Assembly: GCA_009908885.1 (NCBI GenBank)
Contig: JAAAOL010000390.1
Span: 1 to 15,129, forward strand
Reading direction: 5' to 3'
DNA length: 15,129 nt
Source of the DNA: Bacteroidota bacterium
GTDB taxonomy: Bacteria > Bacteroidota > Rhodothermia > Rhodothermales > JAAAOL01
Shown here piece by piece: positions 1 to 6,569 of the stretch. The notes under the pieces are model-generated. The model did no database searches. It was given only the letters and a program-made list of their open reading frames with translations, and was not told where the DNA came from. How positions within the stretch are numbered: the first letter of the stretch is position 1; each line of letters starts with the position of its first letter. Position numbers and translations under genes: made by a program.

Positions 1-206
1 CCCGGAAGCCACTCGCGCAGGGGCGTCAGCACGAGGAGGGCCACCAGCACCACGACCGCCGCCACCACGCCGCCGCCTACCGTCCACAGCACCCGCCGGG
101 GATGCACGGTATAGCGACGCGGCTGCTCGCGGTAGTCCTCGTCCATGACGAGCACCGTGACGGACTCATCCGTGCGCCGCGTGAACTCAGCAAGCAACGA
201 CCACAT
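1..206 (-). CDS. N-terminal fragment of a single-pass membrane protein (possibly M23-type peptidase)
   Basis: An open minus-strand frame starts at the ATG at 206-204 and runs off the left edge, giving 68 residues. The first 40 residues are charged and soluble, with MDEDYREQPRRYTV at 21-34. A hydrophobic segment follows at about residues 41-61, and then LTPLREWLP. This is a cytoplasmic N-tail with one membrane anchor, placing the missing C-terminal part outside the inner membrane. A short charged N-tail ending in a basic stretch before one anchor is common in membrane-bound M23 (LytM-type) peptidoglycan hydrolases of this lineage, but the catalytic domain is not in the window, so that assignment is an inference. 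No clear Shine-Dalgarno sequence precedes the start; the methionine at residue 21 (146-144) is an alternative. The gene is divergent from rpsT. Confidence 0.5.
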   Translation of the reverse strand, partial: MWSLLAEFTRRTDESVTVLVMDEDYREQPRRYTVHPRRVLWTVGGGVVAAVVVLVALLVLTPLREWLP

Positions 207-468
207 GCGGGAACCGAGAGGCTAGGAAAACAGAACGATACGACCCTGAGGCATTGGGGGAATCCTACGCACGCCTGCCGCCCCGGCTCCCTGCGCCCTC
301 CTCTACCGGCCTGCACGGGATGATCTTTGCCAAATGTCCATCTCCTTCTCTTGATTCAACCCTATGGCCCGACGTACTTTAATGAGCTAATTGTAGCCTT
401 TGTGCGGAGTTTCGCGGTTCCTGCCGGACTCCGCCGATCGTCCCATTGTCCATCAAGCCCCGTCCGAT
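207..468. other. Intergenic region between the divergent membrane protein and rpsT
   Basis: No gene is supported here. GC content falls from about 330 to 400, as expected for a promoter region. Short frames that cross it have no ribosome binding site and no recognisable protein features. Confidence 0.5.
351..380 (+). promoter_or_regulatory. Candidate rpsT promoter
   Basis: TTGATT at 351-356 and TACTTT at 375-380 are separated by 18 bases and resemble a sigma70-type -35/-10 pair. They lie in the most AT-rich part of the gap, about 90 bases upstream of the rpsT start. A second loose match, TAGCCTTTG at 394-402, resembles the Bacteroidota -7 element but has one extra base. Confidence 0.3.
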
Positions 469-723
469 ATGCCACAGCATAAGTCAGCCGCCAAGCGCGT
501 CCGCCAAAACGCGAAGCGGCACGAGCGCAACCGCACCCATCGCAGCCGGCTGCGCACGATGATCAAGACGCTGGAATCCACAGAAGAGAAGGCCGAAGCC
601 GAAGCGCTGCTCGACGACGTGAAGGCCTACGTCGACCGCCTGACCACCAAGGGCATCATTCACAAGAATAAGGGAGCCCGCTACAAGAGTCAGCTCGAAA
701 AGCATGTCAATGCACTCGGCTAG
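469..723 (+). CDS. rpsT: Small ribosomal subunit protein S20
   Basis: This is the 84-residue S20 protein, which binds 16S rRNA early in 30S assembly. The product begins MPQHKSAAKRVRQNAKR, the basic alpha-helical N-terminus typical of bS20. It continues with RNRTHRSRLRTMIK and ends with GIIHKNKGARYKSQLEKHV, which matches the conserved C-terminal helix. The frame is open upstream to 400, but those 23 residues do not resemble S20; the ATG at 469 gives the usual family length of 84-90 residues. No strong Shine-Dalgarno sequence is visible. The gene appears to be a single transcription unit, with hairpins just downstream. Confidence 0.96.
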   Translation: MPQHKSAAKRVRQNAKRHERNRTHRSRLRTMIKTLESTEEKAEAEALLDDVKAYVDRLTTKGIIHKNKGARYKSQLEKHVNALG

Positions 724-766
724 CGTCGTCGTGGGAAACGGCGCCCCGCTGCCTGGGGACGACGCT
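722..766 (+). terminator. Inverted repeat directly after rpsT
   Basis: A perfect 9-base inverted repeat (AGCGTCGTC at 722-730, GACGACGCT at 758-766) begins inside the rpsT stop codon and is followed by CCCCTTTG. There is no long T run, so terminator function is only plausible. A second stem, CACCTGCC (777-784) with GGCAGGTG (799-806), follows immediately. Confidence 0.4.
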
Positions 767-776
767 CCCCTTTGAC

Positions 777-806
777 CACCTGCCTCTTCACCCTCGGGGG
801 CAGGTG
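777..806 (+). terminator. Second hairpin after rpsT
   Basis: A perfect 8-base stem (777-784 with 799-806) has a 14-base loop. The following bases TCGTCGTTTA are only weakly T-rich. Together with the preceding stem it may form a tandem terminator for rpsT. Confidence 0.35.
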
Positions 807-1020
807 TCGTCGTTTACGGGCGTATCGGCCTGCTGCGCCTGCCCGACGTGCTGCAACCGGCAGACAATCTTCGCCGGAAAGACGCCCTTTCCTCCCGTTC
901 TGACCCGAATTCAGAAGCCGCGCAGACACTCCCAACCTGCCCTGGTTGAAGGTCATGCCGTTGCCGCCTATTTTCGGGACATTGCAGCTTCACCCTGATC
1001 CATCGTCTGCCCAACCTAGT
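807..1020. other. Intergenic leader before the first PKD-OmpA gene
   Basis: No gene is supported between the rpsT hairpins and the start at 1035. The stretch carries a candidate promoter at 946-976 and a strong ribosome binding site at its end. Confidence 0.5.
946..976 (+). promoter_or_regulatory. Candidate Bacteroidota-type promoter for the first PKD-OmpA gene
   Basis: TTG at 946-948 and TATTTTCG at 969-976 are 20 bases apart. The second element matches the TAnnTTTG -7 consensus except for one base. The predicted 5' leader would be about 50 bases. Confidence 0.3.
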
Positions 1021-1028
1021 AGGAGGAA
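1021..1028 (+). promoter_or_regulatory. Strong ribosome binding site
   Basis: AGGAGGAA lies 6 bases before the ATG at 1035 and fixes the start. The paralog at 3084 has AGGAGGA at exactly the same distance (3070-3076), whereas most other genes here have weak sites. This suggests both surface proteins are made in large amounts. Confidence 0.75.
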
Positions 1029-1034
1029 TTCTCG

Positions 1035-2621
1035 ATGACACGTCGCCCCTCCATTTTACTCTTCGGATGCCTGTTGTCACTCTTCCTGGTGGCCTCGCCC
1101 GCTACTGCTCAGAACTACCGCGCTGAGGAGTCGCTCTACCTGAAGGGTCGGGTAGGGCTGAACACGTACGGCGGGGACCGGGATGACAACCCCGACAACG
1201 AACTGTCCGAGTACGTCGACAACATCGGCTTCAGCCTCGGCGCCGAGATCGGCTACCACCTGAACAAGCGCTTCAGCGTGGGCCTCATGCACCTGTCCGG
1301 CACCTACCCGAAGGTGAGCGACCCGCGCCCAGATGCCCCGCCCCCCCTGTTTCAAACGATAAATGAGGAGACAACGAGCGACTGGCGCCATCACCTCAAC
1401 CTGCTGGGCCGCCTCAACATCTTGCCGGACAAGCGCGCTAATCCGTACGTGCATCTCGGCCTGACGCTCGGCCTCGGCAAGATCAACGACAGCTACGAGA
1501 CCGGCTTCGGGCCGATGGGCGGCATAGGCCTCGACGTGGCGGTGAACGACCGCGTCGGCCTCTTCCTGGAGATCAGCAGCATGTTCATCCTGGACGATGA
1601 GGCGCTCGACCTGGCGGATCCGACGCAGTACGACGACAGCGAAACCACCGCGGACAACGACGTCTCCGACTTCGACGCCTTCAACTTCTATGGCCTCGGG
1701 CTGCGCTACAACTTCAAGCGCGCTTTCACGCCCGTCGACGTGCTGTCTACGGAGTGCCCGGCGACGCTCATCGTGGATGAGTCCGGCACCTTCACGGCTA
1801 CGGTCAATGAAGACGCGACGCCGCCCGTCAGTTATTCCTGGGACTTCGGCGACGGCACGCAGGCCTCGGGCCTGATTGCGACGCACGCCTTCGACCAGGC
1901 GGGGTCCTACACGGTGACCTTCACGGCGGACAACGGCGGCAGCACCGACAGCGAGACCTGCTCGGTGCGCGTCATCGCCCCGGCCCGCATTACCACGGTC
2001 ACGGCCGACCCCGCTGCGACGGACACGTGTGAGCCGCTCTCGCCGGTGCAGTTCAGCGCCAACGTGCGCGGCACCGCGCCCATCGACTACAGCTGGGACT
2101 TCGGCGACGGCAATACCGGCATGGGCGCCAACCCGAGCCACACCTACAGCCAGCCCGGCACCTACACGGTCACGCTGACGGCCCGCAACGAGGCCGGGGG
2201 CGACGAGCGCGAGACGACGGTCACCGTGGAGCCGTGCCCGGCGGACTGCGACATCGAAGACATGAACTCCGTCTTCTTCGACCGCAACTCCAGCGTGCTC
2301 ACCGATCAGGGCCGCGCGGCCCTGCAGGAGAACCTGGAGATCTTCCAGGACTGCCCGACCCTCTGCGCCATGATCGAAGGCTTCGCCTCGACCGGTGAGC
2401 GGAATCCGCAGCGCCTCGCTGAGGACCGCGCCCGCGCCGTCCAGCAGTTCTACGTCGACGGTGGGCTGAGCGCAGACCGGTTCGCGACGTCCGGCAGCGT
2501 GCTCCAGCAGACGAAGAAGGACGCCAGCCAGCTGCGCCGCGCCGACACGCTGCCGACCGACTGCGCCGCGGATGGCACCATGCCGGAGGATATGGACCAG
2601 ATGGAGGAGGGCGATATGTAA
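1035..2621 (+). CDS. Secreted outer-membrane beta-barrel protein with two PKD domains and an OmpA-like C-terminus (copy 1)
   Basis: The product has 528 residues. A signal peptide covers about residues 1-25, with likely cleavage after ATA before QNYRAEES. Residues 30-230 alternate aromatic and glycine-rich strands (LYLKGRVGLNTYGG, GLGLRYNF), as in an eight-stranded outer-membrane barrel. Two PKD domains follow at about 237-313 and 315-398, each with a WDFGDG motif (269-274, 354-359) and each with cysteines that could pair (C241/C309, C332/C401). The OmpA-like domain spans about 405-505, with FFDRNSSVLTDQG and LAEDRARAV. R465 matches the conserved peptidoglycan-binding arginine, but the usual aspartate of the GxxD motif is serine (S452). 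A Met/Asp/Glu-rich tail ends in GDM. The likely role is an envelope protein linking the outer membrane with the cell wall. The start is fixed by AGGAGGAA. Confidence 0.85.
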   Translation: MTRRPSILLFGCLLSLFLVASPATAQNYRAEESLYLKGRVGLNTYGGDRDDNPDNELSEYVDNIGFSLGAEIGYHLNKRFSVGLMHLSGTYPKVSDPRPDAPPPLFQTINEETTSDWRHHLNLLGRLNILPDKRANPYVHLGLTLGLGKINDSYETGFGPMGGIGLDVAVNDRVGLFLEISSMFILDDEALDLADPTQYDDSETTADNDVSDFDAFNFYGLGLRYNFKRAFTPVDVLSTECPATLIVDESGTFTATVNEDATPPVSYSWDFGDGTQASGLIATHAFDQAGSYTVTFTADNGGSTDSETCSVRVIAPARITTVTADPAATDTCEPLSPVQFSANVRGTAPIDYSWDFGDGNTGMGANPSHTYSQPGTYTVTLTARNEAGGDERETTVTVEPCPADCDIEDMNSVFFDRNSSVLTDQGRAALQENLEIFQDCPTLCAMIEGFASTGERNPQRLAEDRARAVQQFYVDGGLSADRFATSGSVLQQTKKDASQLRRADTLPTDCAADGTMPEDMDQMEEGDM

Positions 2622-2653
2622 TCGCTCGCTGCTCCGGCTGGTCACGGCAACAT

Positions 2654-2698
2654 GATTCAGAGGGCGAGCTCGCCGACGGTGGGCTCGCCCTCTGAGTT
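2654..2698 (+). terminator. Stem-loop after the first PKD-OmpA gene
   Basis: A perfect 13-base stem (2657-2669 with 2683-2695, core AGAGGGCGAGC / GCTCGCCCTCT) has a 13-base loop and G-U extension. It lies 35 bases after the stop codon. No T run follows, so it may act as a weak terminator or as a 3' stabiliser, allowing some read-through into the paralog. Confidence 0.55.
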
Positions 2699-3069
2699 CG
2701 GACCGCCCGCTGGATCTGTTGCATTTTGCATCACTCCACGGAGATGCCCATCGATTTGCTCAACAACTTCACATTCCTGAGAGACACCTTAACGCGTGCT
2801 GCTCATTAAATTGCGAGGGACATTTACGACGTTGATTTGCCCTTCAGGGCCGTTTTAGCGTCTGCTGAAAGAAACACCCCAAAAAAAGTGAGCGAATTGC
2901 ACGCTATATTTGGGATTGGCGCACTTATTGATCAACGTACACTCCCCCCTCAGCGCGACCCTTCCCGCTCCCACGCCCTCTATTCTCACCCGCTACCCCT
3001 CGTGCGTCCGGGCTGACGGAGCGCTCAGGCCGTGTGATCATCCCGCATTCCCCAACGCTCATCGCATAC
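2699..3069. other. AT-richer intergenic region between the two PKD-OmpA paralogs
   Basis: No gene is supported. The reading frame of the second paralog extends back to 2910, but that part has no signal peptide and no ribosome binding site. About 2710-2915 is clearly AT-richer than the surrounding DNA and holds an A7 tract (2881-2887) and a good promoter element at 2905-2912. Confidence 0.6.
2881..2912 (+). promoter_or_regulatory. Bacteroidota-type promoter for the second PKD-OmpA gene
   Basis: TATATTTG at 2905-2912 matches the TAnnTTTG -7 element of Bacteroidota sigma-A exactly. An A7 tract at 2881-2887 occupies the position of the -33 region and could act as an UP-like element, but no TTG sits at the expected distance. 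Transcription from here would leave a 5' leader of about 165 bases. Confidence 0.5.
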
Positions 3070-3076
3070 AGGAGGA
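3070..3076 (+). promoter_or_regulatory. Strong ribosome binding site
   Basis: AGGAGGA lies 7 bases before the ATG at 3084. It decides this start over the upstream in-frame ATG at 2910. Confidence 0.75.
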
Positions 3077-3083
3077 CCCTCAC

Positions 3084-4646
3084 ATGAGACAACGATTACT
3101 CACCGCCTTCGCGCTGCTCTGCGTCGCCTTTGCCTTCTCGGCAAGTACGATGCAAGCACAGAGCCTGCGGCCGACCGATACGTTCTTCATCAAGCCGAAG
3201 GTCGGCATCGCCTACTACCTGGGTGACAACGAGGCCTCGCCCTTCAACTTCAACTTCGACGCGTACGAGATCGACGGCAAGCTGCCGTACAGCGTCGCCG
3301 GTGAGCTGGGCTACCAGTTCAGCGTGCCGTTCAGCATCAGCGCCGCCTTCCAGTTCGGCAACTACCCGGTCATCACCCAGTTCGGCGAGCAGACGACCGG
3401 CGCCATCGAGGATGACGCCACCACGCGCAGCTCGATCCAGGTGTTCGGTACGTTCAAGGCCGCTAACGCCCGGACGCGCGTCGCGCCCTACCTCCACTTC
3501 GGCGCGAACTACTCCTTCGGCGACGTCACCCAGCCGAACGGCGTCGACGAGAGCGAGAGCGCCTTCGGCCCGCTGCTCGGCGTCGGCCTCGACTTCGCCC
3601 TCAACGACCGCACCTCGTTCTTCATCGAGCACATGTCGAGCTTCACGTTCGGCGACGACGCGATGGACGCCAACGACGACGACACCGACGTGGGCGTCGA
3701 CAAGAGCAGCTTCGCCGGGTTCGACATGCTGAACGCCCTCAGCCTCGGCCTGACGATCAACTTCAAGAGCGCGTTTACGCCCGTCGAGGTCATGTCCATC
3801 GACTGCCCGCAGACGCTGGTCACGGGCGAGGAAGGCGCCTTCTCCGCGACGGTCAACGAGAACGCCTCGATGCCGCTGGAGTACCGCTGGGACTTCGGCG
3901 ACGGAGCCACGGCGGACGCCATCGCGGGCTCGCACAGCTACGCGCAGGACGGCACCTACACGGTGACCTTCACGGCCACGAACGAGGGCAGCACGGACAC
4001 CGAGACCTGCTCGGTGCGCGTCATCGCCCCGGCGGAGATCGTCACCGTCACGGCAGACCCGACCACGACGGACACGTGTGAGCCGATGACGCCGGTGCAG
4101 TTCAGCGCCAACGTGCGCGGCACCGCGCCCATCGACTACAGCTGGGACTTCGGCGACGGCGCCACGGGCACGGGCTCCAACCCGAGCCACACCTACAGCC
4201 AGCCCGGCACCTACACGGTCACGCTGACGTCCACCAACGAGGCCGGCAGCGACACGCGTGAGATGACGGTCACCGTGGAGCCGTGCCCGGTGGATTGCGA
4301 CATCGAGGAGATGAATTCCGTCTTCTTCGACCGCAACTCCAGCGTCCTGACCGAGCAGGCCCGGCAGCTGCTCCTGGAGAACGCACAGATCTTCCAGGAC
4401 TGCCCGAACCTGAACGCCGAGATCGTGGGCTACGCGGCGGCGAACGAGCGCAACGCGTCCAGCCTGGCCGCGGACCGCGCCCGCGCCGTGGAGCAGTTCT
4501 ACACGGACAACGGCATCGCTGCCAGCCGCTTCACGACGCGCAGCGAAGTCCAGCGTACCGGCAAAAAGGACGCCAGCCAGGTGCGCCGTGTGGACACCCT
4601 CCCGATCCAGCCGGACATGAACGGCGGTATGGACGGGGACATGTAA
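3084..4646 (+). CDS. Secreted outer-membrane beta-barrel protein with two PKD domains and an OmpA-like C-terminus (copy 2)
   Basis: This 520-residue paralog of the preceding gene starts at the ATG after AGGAGGA. The signal peptide is about residues 1-25 (MRQRLLTAFALLCVAF, cleavage near MQA-QSL). A beta-barrel region spans 30-230, then come PKD domains at 237-313 and 315-398 (WDFGDG at 269 and 354) and an OmpA-like domain at 405-505. From residue 228 to about 508 the two paralogs align without gaps and at identical residue numbers, while the barrels are clearly diverged. The OmpA-like domain keeps R465 (LAADRARAV) but has alanine where the peptidoglycan-binding aspartate is expected (GYAAANERN). 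The tail is DMNGGMDGDM. The gene has its own promoter candidate and a strong terminator, so it can be expressed separately from copy 1. An envelope structural or adhesin-like role is inferred. Confidence 0.86.
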   Translation: MRQRLLTAFALLCVAFAFSASTMQAQSLRPTDTFFIKPKVGIAYYLGDNEASPFNFNFDAYEIDGKLPYSVAGELGYQFSVPFSISAAFQFGNYPVITQFGEQTTGAIEDDATTRSSIQVFGTFKAANARTRVAPYLHFGANYSFGDVTQPNGVDESESAFGPLLGVGLDFALNDRTSFFIEHMSSFTFGDDAMDANDDDTDVGVDKSSFAGFDMLNALSLGLTINFKSAFTPVEVMSIDCPQTLVTGEEGAFSATVNENASMPLEYRWDFGDGATADAIAGSHSYAQDGTYTVTFTATNEGSTDTETCSVRVIAPAEIVTVTADPTTTDTCEPMTPVQFSANVRGTAPIDYSWDFGDGATGTGSNPSHTYSQPGTYTVTLTSTNEAGSDTREMTVTVEPCPVDCDIEEMNSVFFDRNSSVLTEQARQLLLENAQIFQDCPNLNAEIVGYAAANERNASSLAADRARAVEQFYTDNGIAASRFTTRSEVQRTGKKDASQVRRVDTLPIQPDMNGGMDGDM

Positions 4647-4679
4647 CCTCCACCTCGGCCACATAACGGCCTACCACTG

Positions 4680-4723
4680 ACGGGCTCGCTCAGGCACCCC
4701 CTGGGCGAGCCCGTTTTTTTATT
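4680..4723 (+). terminator. Strong intrinsic terminator of the second PKD-OmpA gene
   Basis: A 14-base stem (4681-4694 with 4700-4713, one G-U pair, start CGGGCTCGC) has a 5-base loop and is followed directly by T7ATT. This is the best terminator in the window and lies about 35 bases after the stop codon. Confidence 0.93.
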
Positions 4724-4894
4724 CGTCGCTGCGTGCCGGCCTCCGGGAATGCCCCGAGCATCTACGGATGTTCGTTTCGTAATCCCGGGCTAATGCCCGC
4801 TTAACATTGCGCCCGTATGTTGCCGGTGCTTCTCACGCCTCTTCAGCCTGTGGTTGGTGGCACAACTCATCTCTCGAAGAGGATAACACGCCCG
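4724..4894 (+). ncRNA. Possible small RNA ending at the 4895-4935 terminator
   Basis: No protein-coding frame is supported between the strong terminator ending at 4720 and the next perfect terminator-like hairpin at 4895-4928. A second plus-strand terminator with no gene before it suggests a short transcript starting somewhere in 4740-4830. No convincing promoter is visible. Small hairpins such as CTCTCGAAGAG (about 4871-4881) lie within it. It does not match 6S RNA, tmRNA or RNase P as far as I can see. Confidence 0.25.
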
Positions 4895-4935
4895 AAGCCC
4901 GGTATCTAGTGGGGTAGATACCGGGCTTTATTCTT
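4895..4935 (+). terminator. Orphan terminator-like perfect hairpin
   Basis: A perfect 14-base stem (AAGCCCGGTATCTA at 4895-4908 with 4915-4928) has the loop GTGGGG and is followed by TATTCTT. Orientation is plus, because the opposite strand has no T-rich tail. No annotated gene lies between it and the previous terminator. Confidence 0.65.
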
Positions 4936-4938
4936 GGG

Positions 4939-5063
4939 GCGTCTGATGATTCAGCAGACGCTTAGTGCACCATCCAGCCATCTCTTGGTCAGTCCGTGCG
5001 TCGCTGGCGCCGCCGGCCAGCGTTCCCGGATCTCGCCGTAGCTACGGCTACGCCTCGATCCGG
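4939..5063. repeat. Cluster of palindromes, possible extragenic repeat element
   Basis: There are three closely spaced inverted repeats. The first is GCGTCTG 4939-4945 with 4955-4961. The second is GCTGGC 5003-5008 with GCCAGC 5016-5021. The third is an outer CCGGATC 5026-5032 with GATCCGG 5057-5063, enclosing the perfect 14-base palindrome GCCGTAG/CTACGGC at 5035-5048. No gene is supported. The dense palindromes resemble a REP-like repetitive element or the transcript end of the convergent minus-strand operon; I could not test whether copies exist elsewhere. Confidence 0.45.
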
Positions 5064-5127
5064 CGCCTTGGCAGTCACCACCAGCGCCACCCGTCTTTGA
5101 CCAGAAGACCGCTAGAAGGTGCATTAG

Positions 5128-6558
5128 CTACCCGGATGGAGATGCTGCACGCCCGTCTGCCCGCATGGGCACGGCCTCCTGCGGAAGCGACACGGTGAAT
5201 ACCGTACGCCCGGGCTCCGAGGCGAGACGCACGCTGCCGCCGTGCTGCTGCTCCACGATGCGCCGCACGATATCGAGCCCGAGGCCGGTGCCCGCCCCCA
5301 CGTCTTTGGTCGTAAAGAACGGCTCGAAGATGCGCGACTGCACGTCGTCCGGGATGCCCGGCCCGTCGTCGATGACCTCGATGCACACCGTCACGCCTTC
5401 GCGCCGGGTGACGAGCGTGAGCGTGCCGCCCTCCCCCATCGCGTCCAGCGCGTTGTCGATCAGGTTGGTCCACACCTGGTTGAGCTCGCCGGGGTGGGCC
5501 GGGACGAGCGGCAGGTCGTCGGCGTAGCGGCGCTCCACCCGGATGGCCTTCTTCCGGATGCGGTGGCTGAGCATGGTGAGGGTGCTGTCGAGGCCCTGGT
5601 GGATGTCGGTCGGCTGCTTGTCGGGCGCGCGGTCCATGTGCGAGTACGTCTTGACCGACGCGACGAGGTCGGAGATGCGCGCGGCGGCGTCTTCGATGCC
5701 GTCCAGCAGGCGCCGCTTGGCGAGCGATGCCTCCAGCCACGTCGCCACGGGGCCGACGGCAGCGTCCGGCACCAGGCGGGCGAGGTGGTCGAGGTCATCC
5801 GCCGTCACCCCGGCCTCGGCCAGCGTCTCGGCGAGGAGCCAGCTCTCGGCCACATCGTGCTCGTCCAGCCAGTCGGCCAGTGCATCCTCGCGATCGGCCC
5901 GCTCCAGCGACGAGAGCGGCTCCGGCGTCCGCCCGGCCACGGTCGCCCGCAGCGCCTCGACCGCCTGGAGCTGCTCGGCCGTCACGCCGTGATCGATCAG
6001 CGCGGCGACGTGGTCGGCCTCCTGCCCCACCCGCTCGTGCAGGGCCGACGCGTCGCGCCGGACCGCCGCCGCCGGGTTGTTCAGCTCATGCGCCAGCCCC
6101 GCCGCCAGCTTGCCGAGCGCCATCATCTTCTCGCGCTGCTGCTGCCCCCGCGCCGACTCGCGCACGCGGTCCGACATGATGGCCGTCAGCCGCTGCCCCA
6201 GCGCAGGCATCCGATGCAGCATCTCCGAAAAGTGCTCCTTGTGCACCATCGCCAGCCGCGTCGGTCTTAGCGTCGTGCCGATGCCGCCGAAGTGCGTCAT
6301 CCGCGAGAATGGAAGCATCCCCGTGACGTCCCCGGCTTCGAACACACCGAAGACGCGCTGCTGCCCGCCCTCCCGGACGACGATCTGAATGGCGCCCTCC
6401 ACGATCAAGATCATGTGGGTCGCCGGGTCGCCCGGCTGGAAGGGACGCTCGCCCTCCCCGAGGACCATTTCTTCTGCACGGTCGGCCAGCCAGGCCAGGT
6501 GCTCGTCCGGCTGATCGTTCAGCACCTTGATTCGCTGCACATCGTCGACGGTCAGCAT
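5128..6558 (-). CDS. Histidine kinase with N-terminal cyclic-nucleotide-binding-like domain
   Basis: The product is a 476-residue soluble sensor kinase. Residues about 15-135 form a cNMP-binding-like beta roll (FQPGDPATHMILIVEGAIQI). The H box LAAGLAHELNNPAAAVRRDA has the phosphoacceptor H157. About 130 helical, acidic residues (170-295) separate it from the second dimerisation helix (ARISDLVASVKTYSHMD). The ATPase domain has the N box NQVWTNLIDNALDA (360-373), DDGPGIP (397-403), FEPFFTTK (411-418) and GTGLGLDI (423-430). No membrane segment is present, so it senses a cytoplasmic signal. The canonical FGE...R phosphate-binding cassette is not preserved, so the ligand is uncertain. The start is supported by GAGG before the ATG, 11 bases after the stop of the antiporter gene; this is the last gene of the three-gene operon. 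The natural partner is the receiver domain encoded by the first gene. Confidence 0.9.
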   Translation of the reverse strand: MLTVDDVQRIKVLNDQPDEHLAWLADRAEEMVLGEGERPFQPGDPATHMILIVEGAIQIVVREGGQQRVFGVFEAGDVTGMLPFSRMTHFGGIGTTLRPTRLAMVHKEHFSEMLHRMPALGQRLTAIMSDRVRESARGQQQREKMMALGKLAAGLAHELNNPAAAVRRDASALHERVGQEADHVAALIDHGVTAEQLQAVEALRATVAGRTPEPLSSLERADREDALADWLDEHDVAESWLLAETLAEAGVTADDLDHLARLVPDAAVGPVATWLEASLAKRRLLDGIEDAAARISDLVASVKTYSHMDRAPDKQPTDIHQGLDSTLTMLSHRIRKKAIRVERRYADDLPLVPAHPGELNQVWTNLIDNALDAMGEGGTLTLVTRREGVTVCIEVIDDGPGIPDDVQSRIFEPFFTTKDVGAGTGLGLDIVRRIVEQQHGGSVRLASEPGRTVFTVSLPQEAVPMRADGRAASPSG

Positions 6559-6569
6559 GGCATCCTCGG

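Noticed and set aside
77..316. Minus-strand frame of 79 codons at the left edge
   Set aside because: Its composition is Cys/Ser/Arg-rich with no features, and it overlaps a competing minus-strand frame (1-206) with a clear membrane segment.
400..468. In-frame N-terminal extension of rpsT
   Set aside because: Standard bS20 length and N-terminus are obtained from the ATG at 469; the extra residues are not S20-like.
1848..2230. Repeated WDFGDG-containing segments as a possible tandem-repeat or CRISPR-like array
   Set aside because: They are ordinary PKD domains in the coding frame with domain-length spacing; there is no short direct repeat with unique spacers.
1077..2645. Long minus-strand frame opposite the first PKD-OmpA gene (and its equivalent 3096-4664 opposite copy 2)
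   Set aside because: Both are mirror images of conserved paralogs, with compositions rich in Val/Arg/His/Ala and no family signature. Their presence in both copies follows from the shared sense-strand sequence.
2910..3083. In-frame N-terminal extension of the second PKD-OmpA gene
   Set aside because: The extension covers the promoter element and lacks a ribosome binding site, and it would bury the signal peptide. AGGAGGA fixes the start at 3084.
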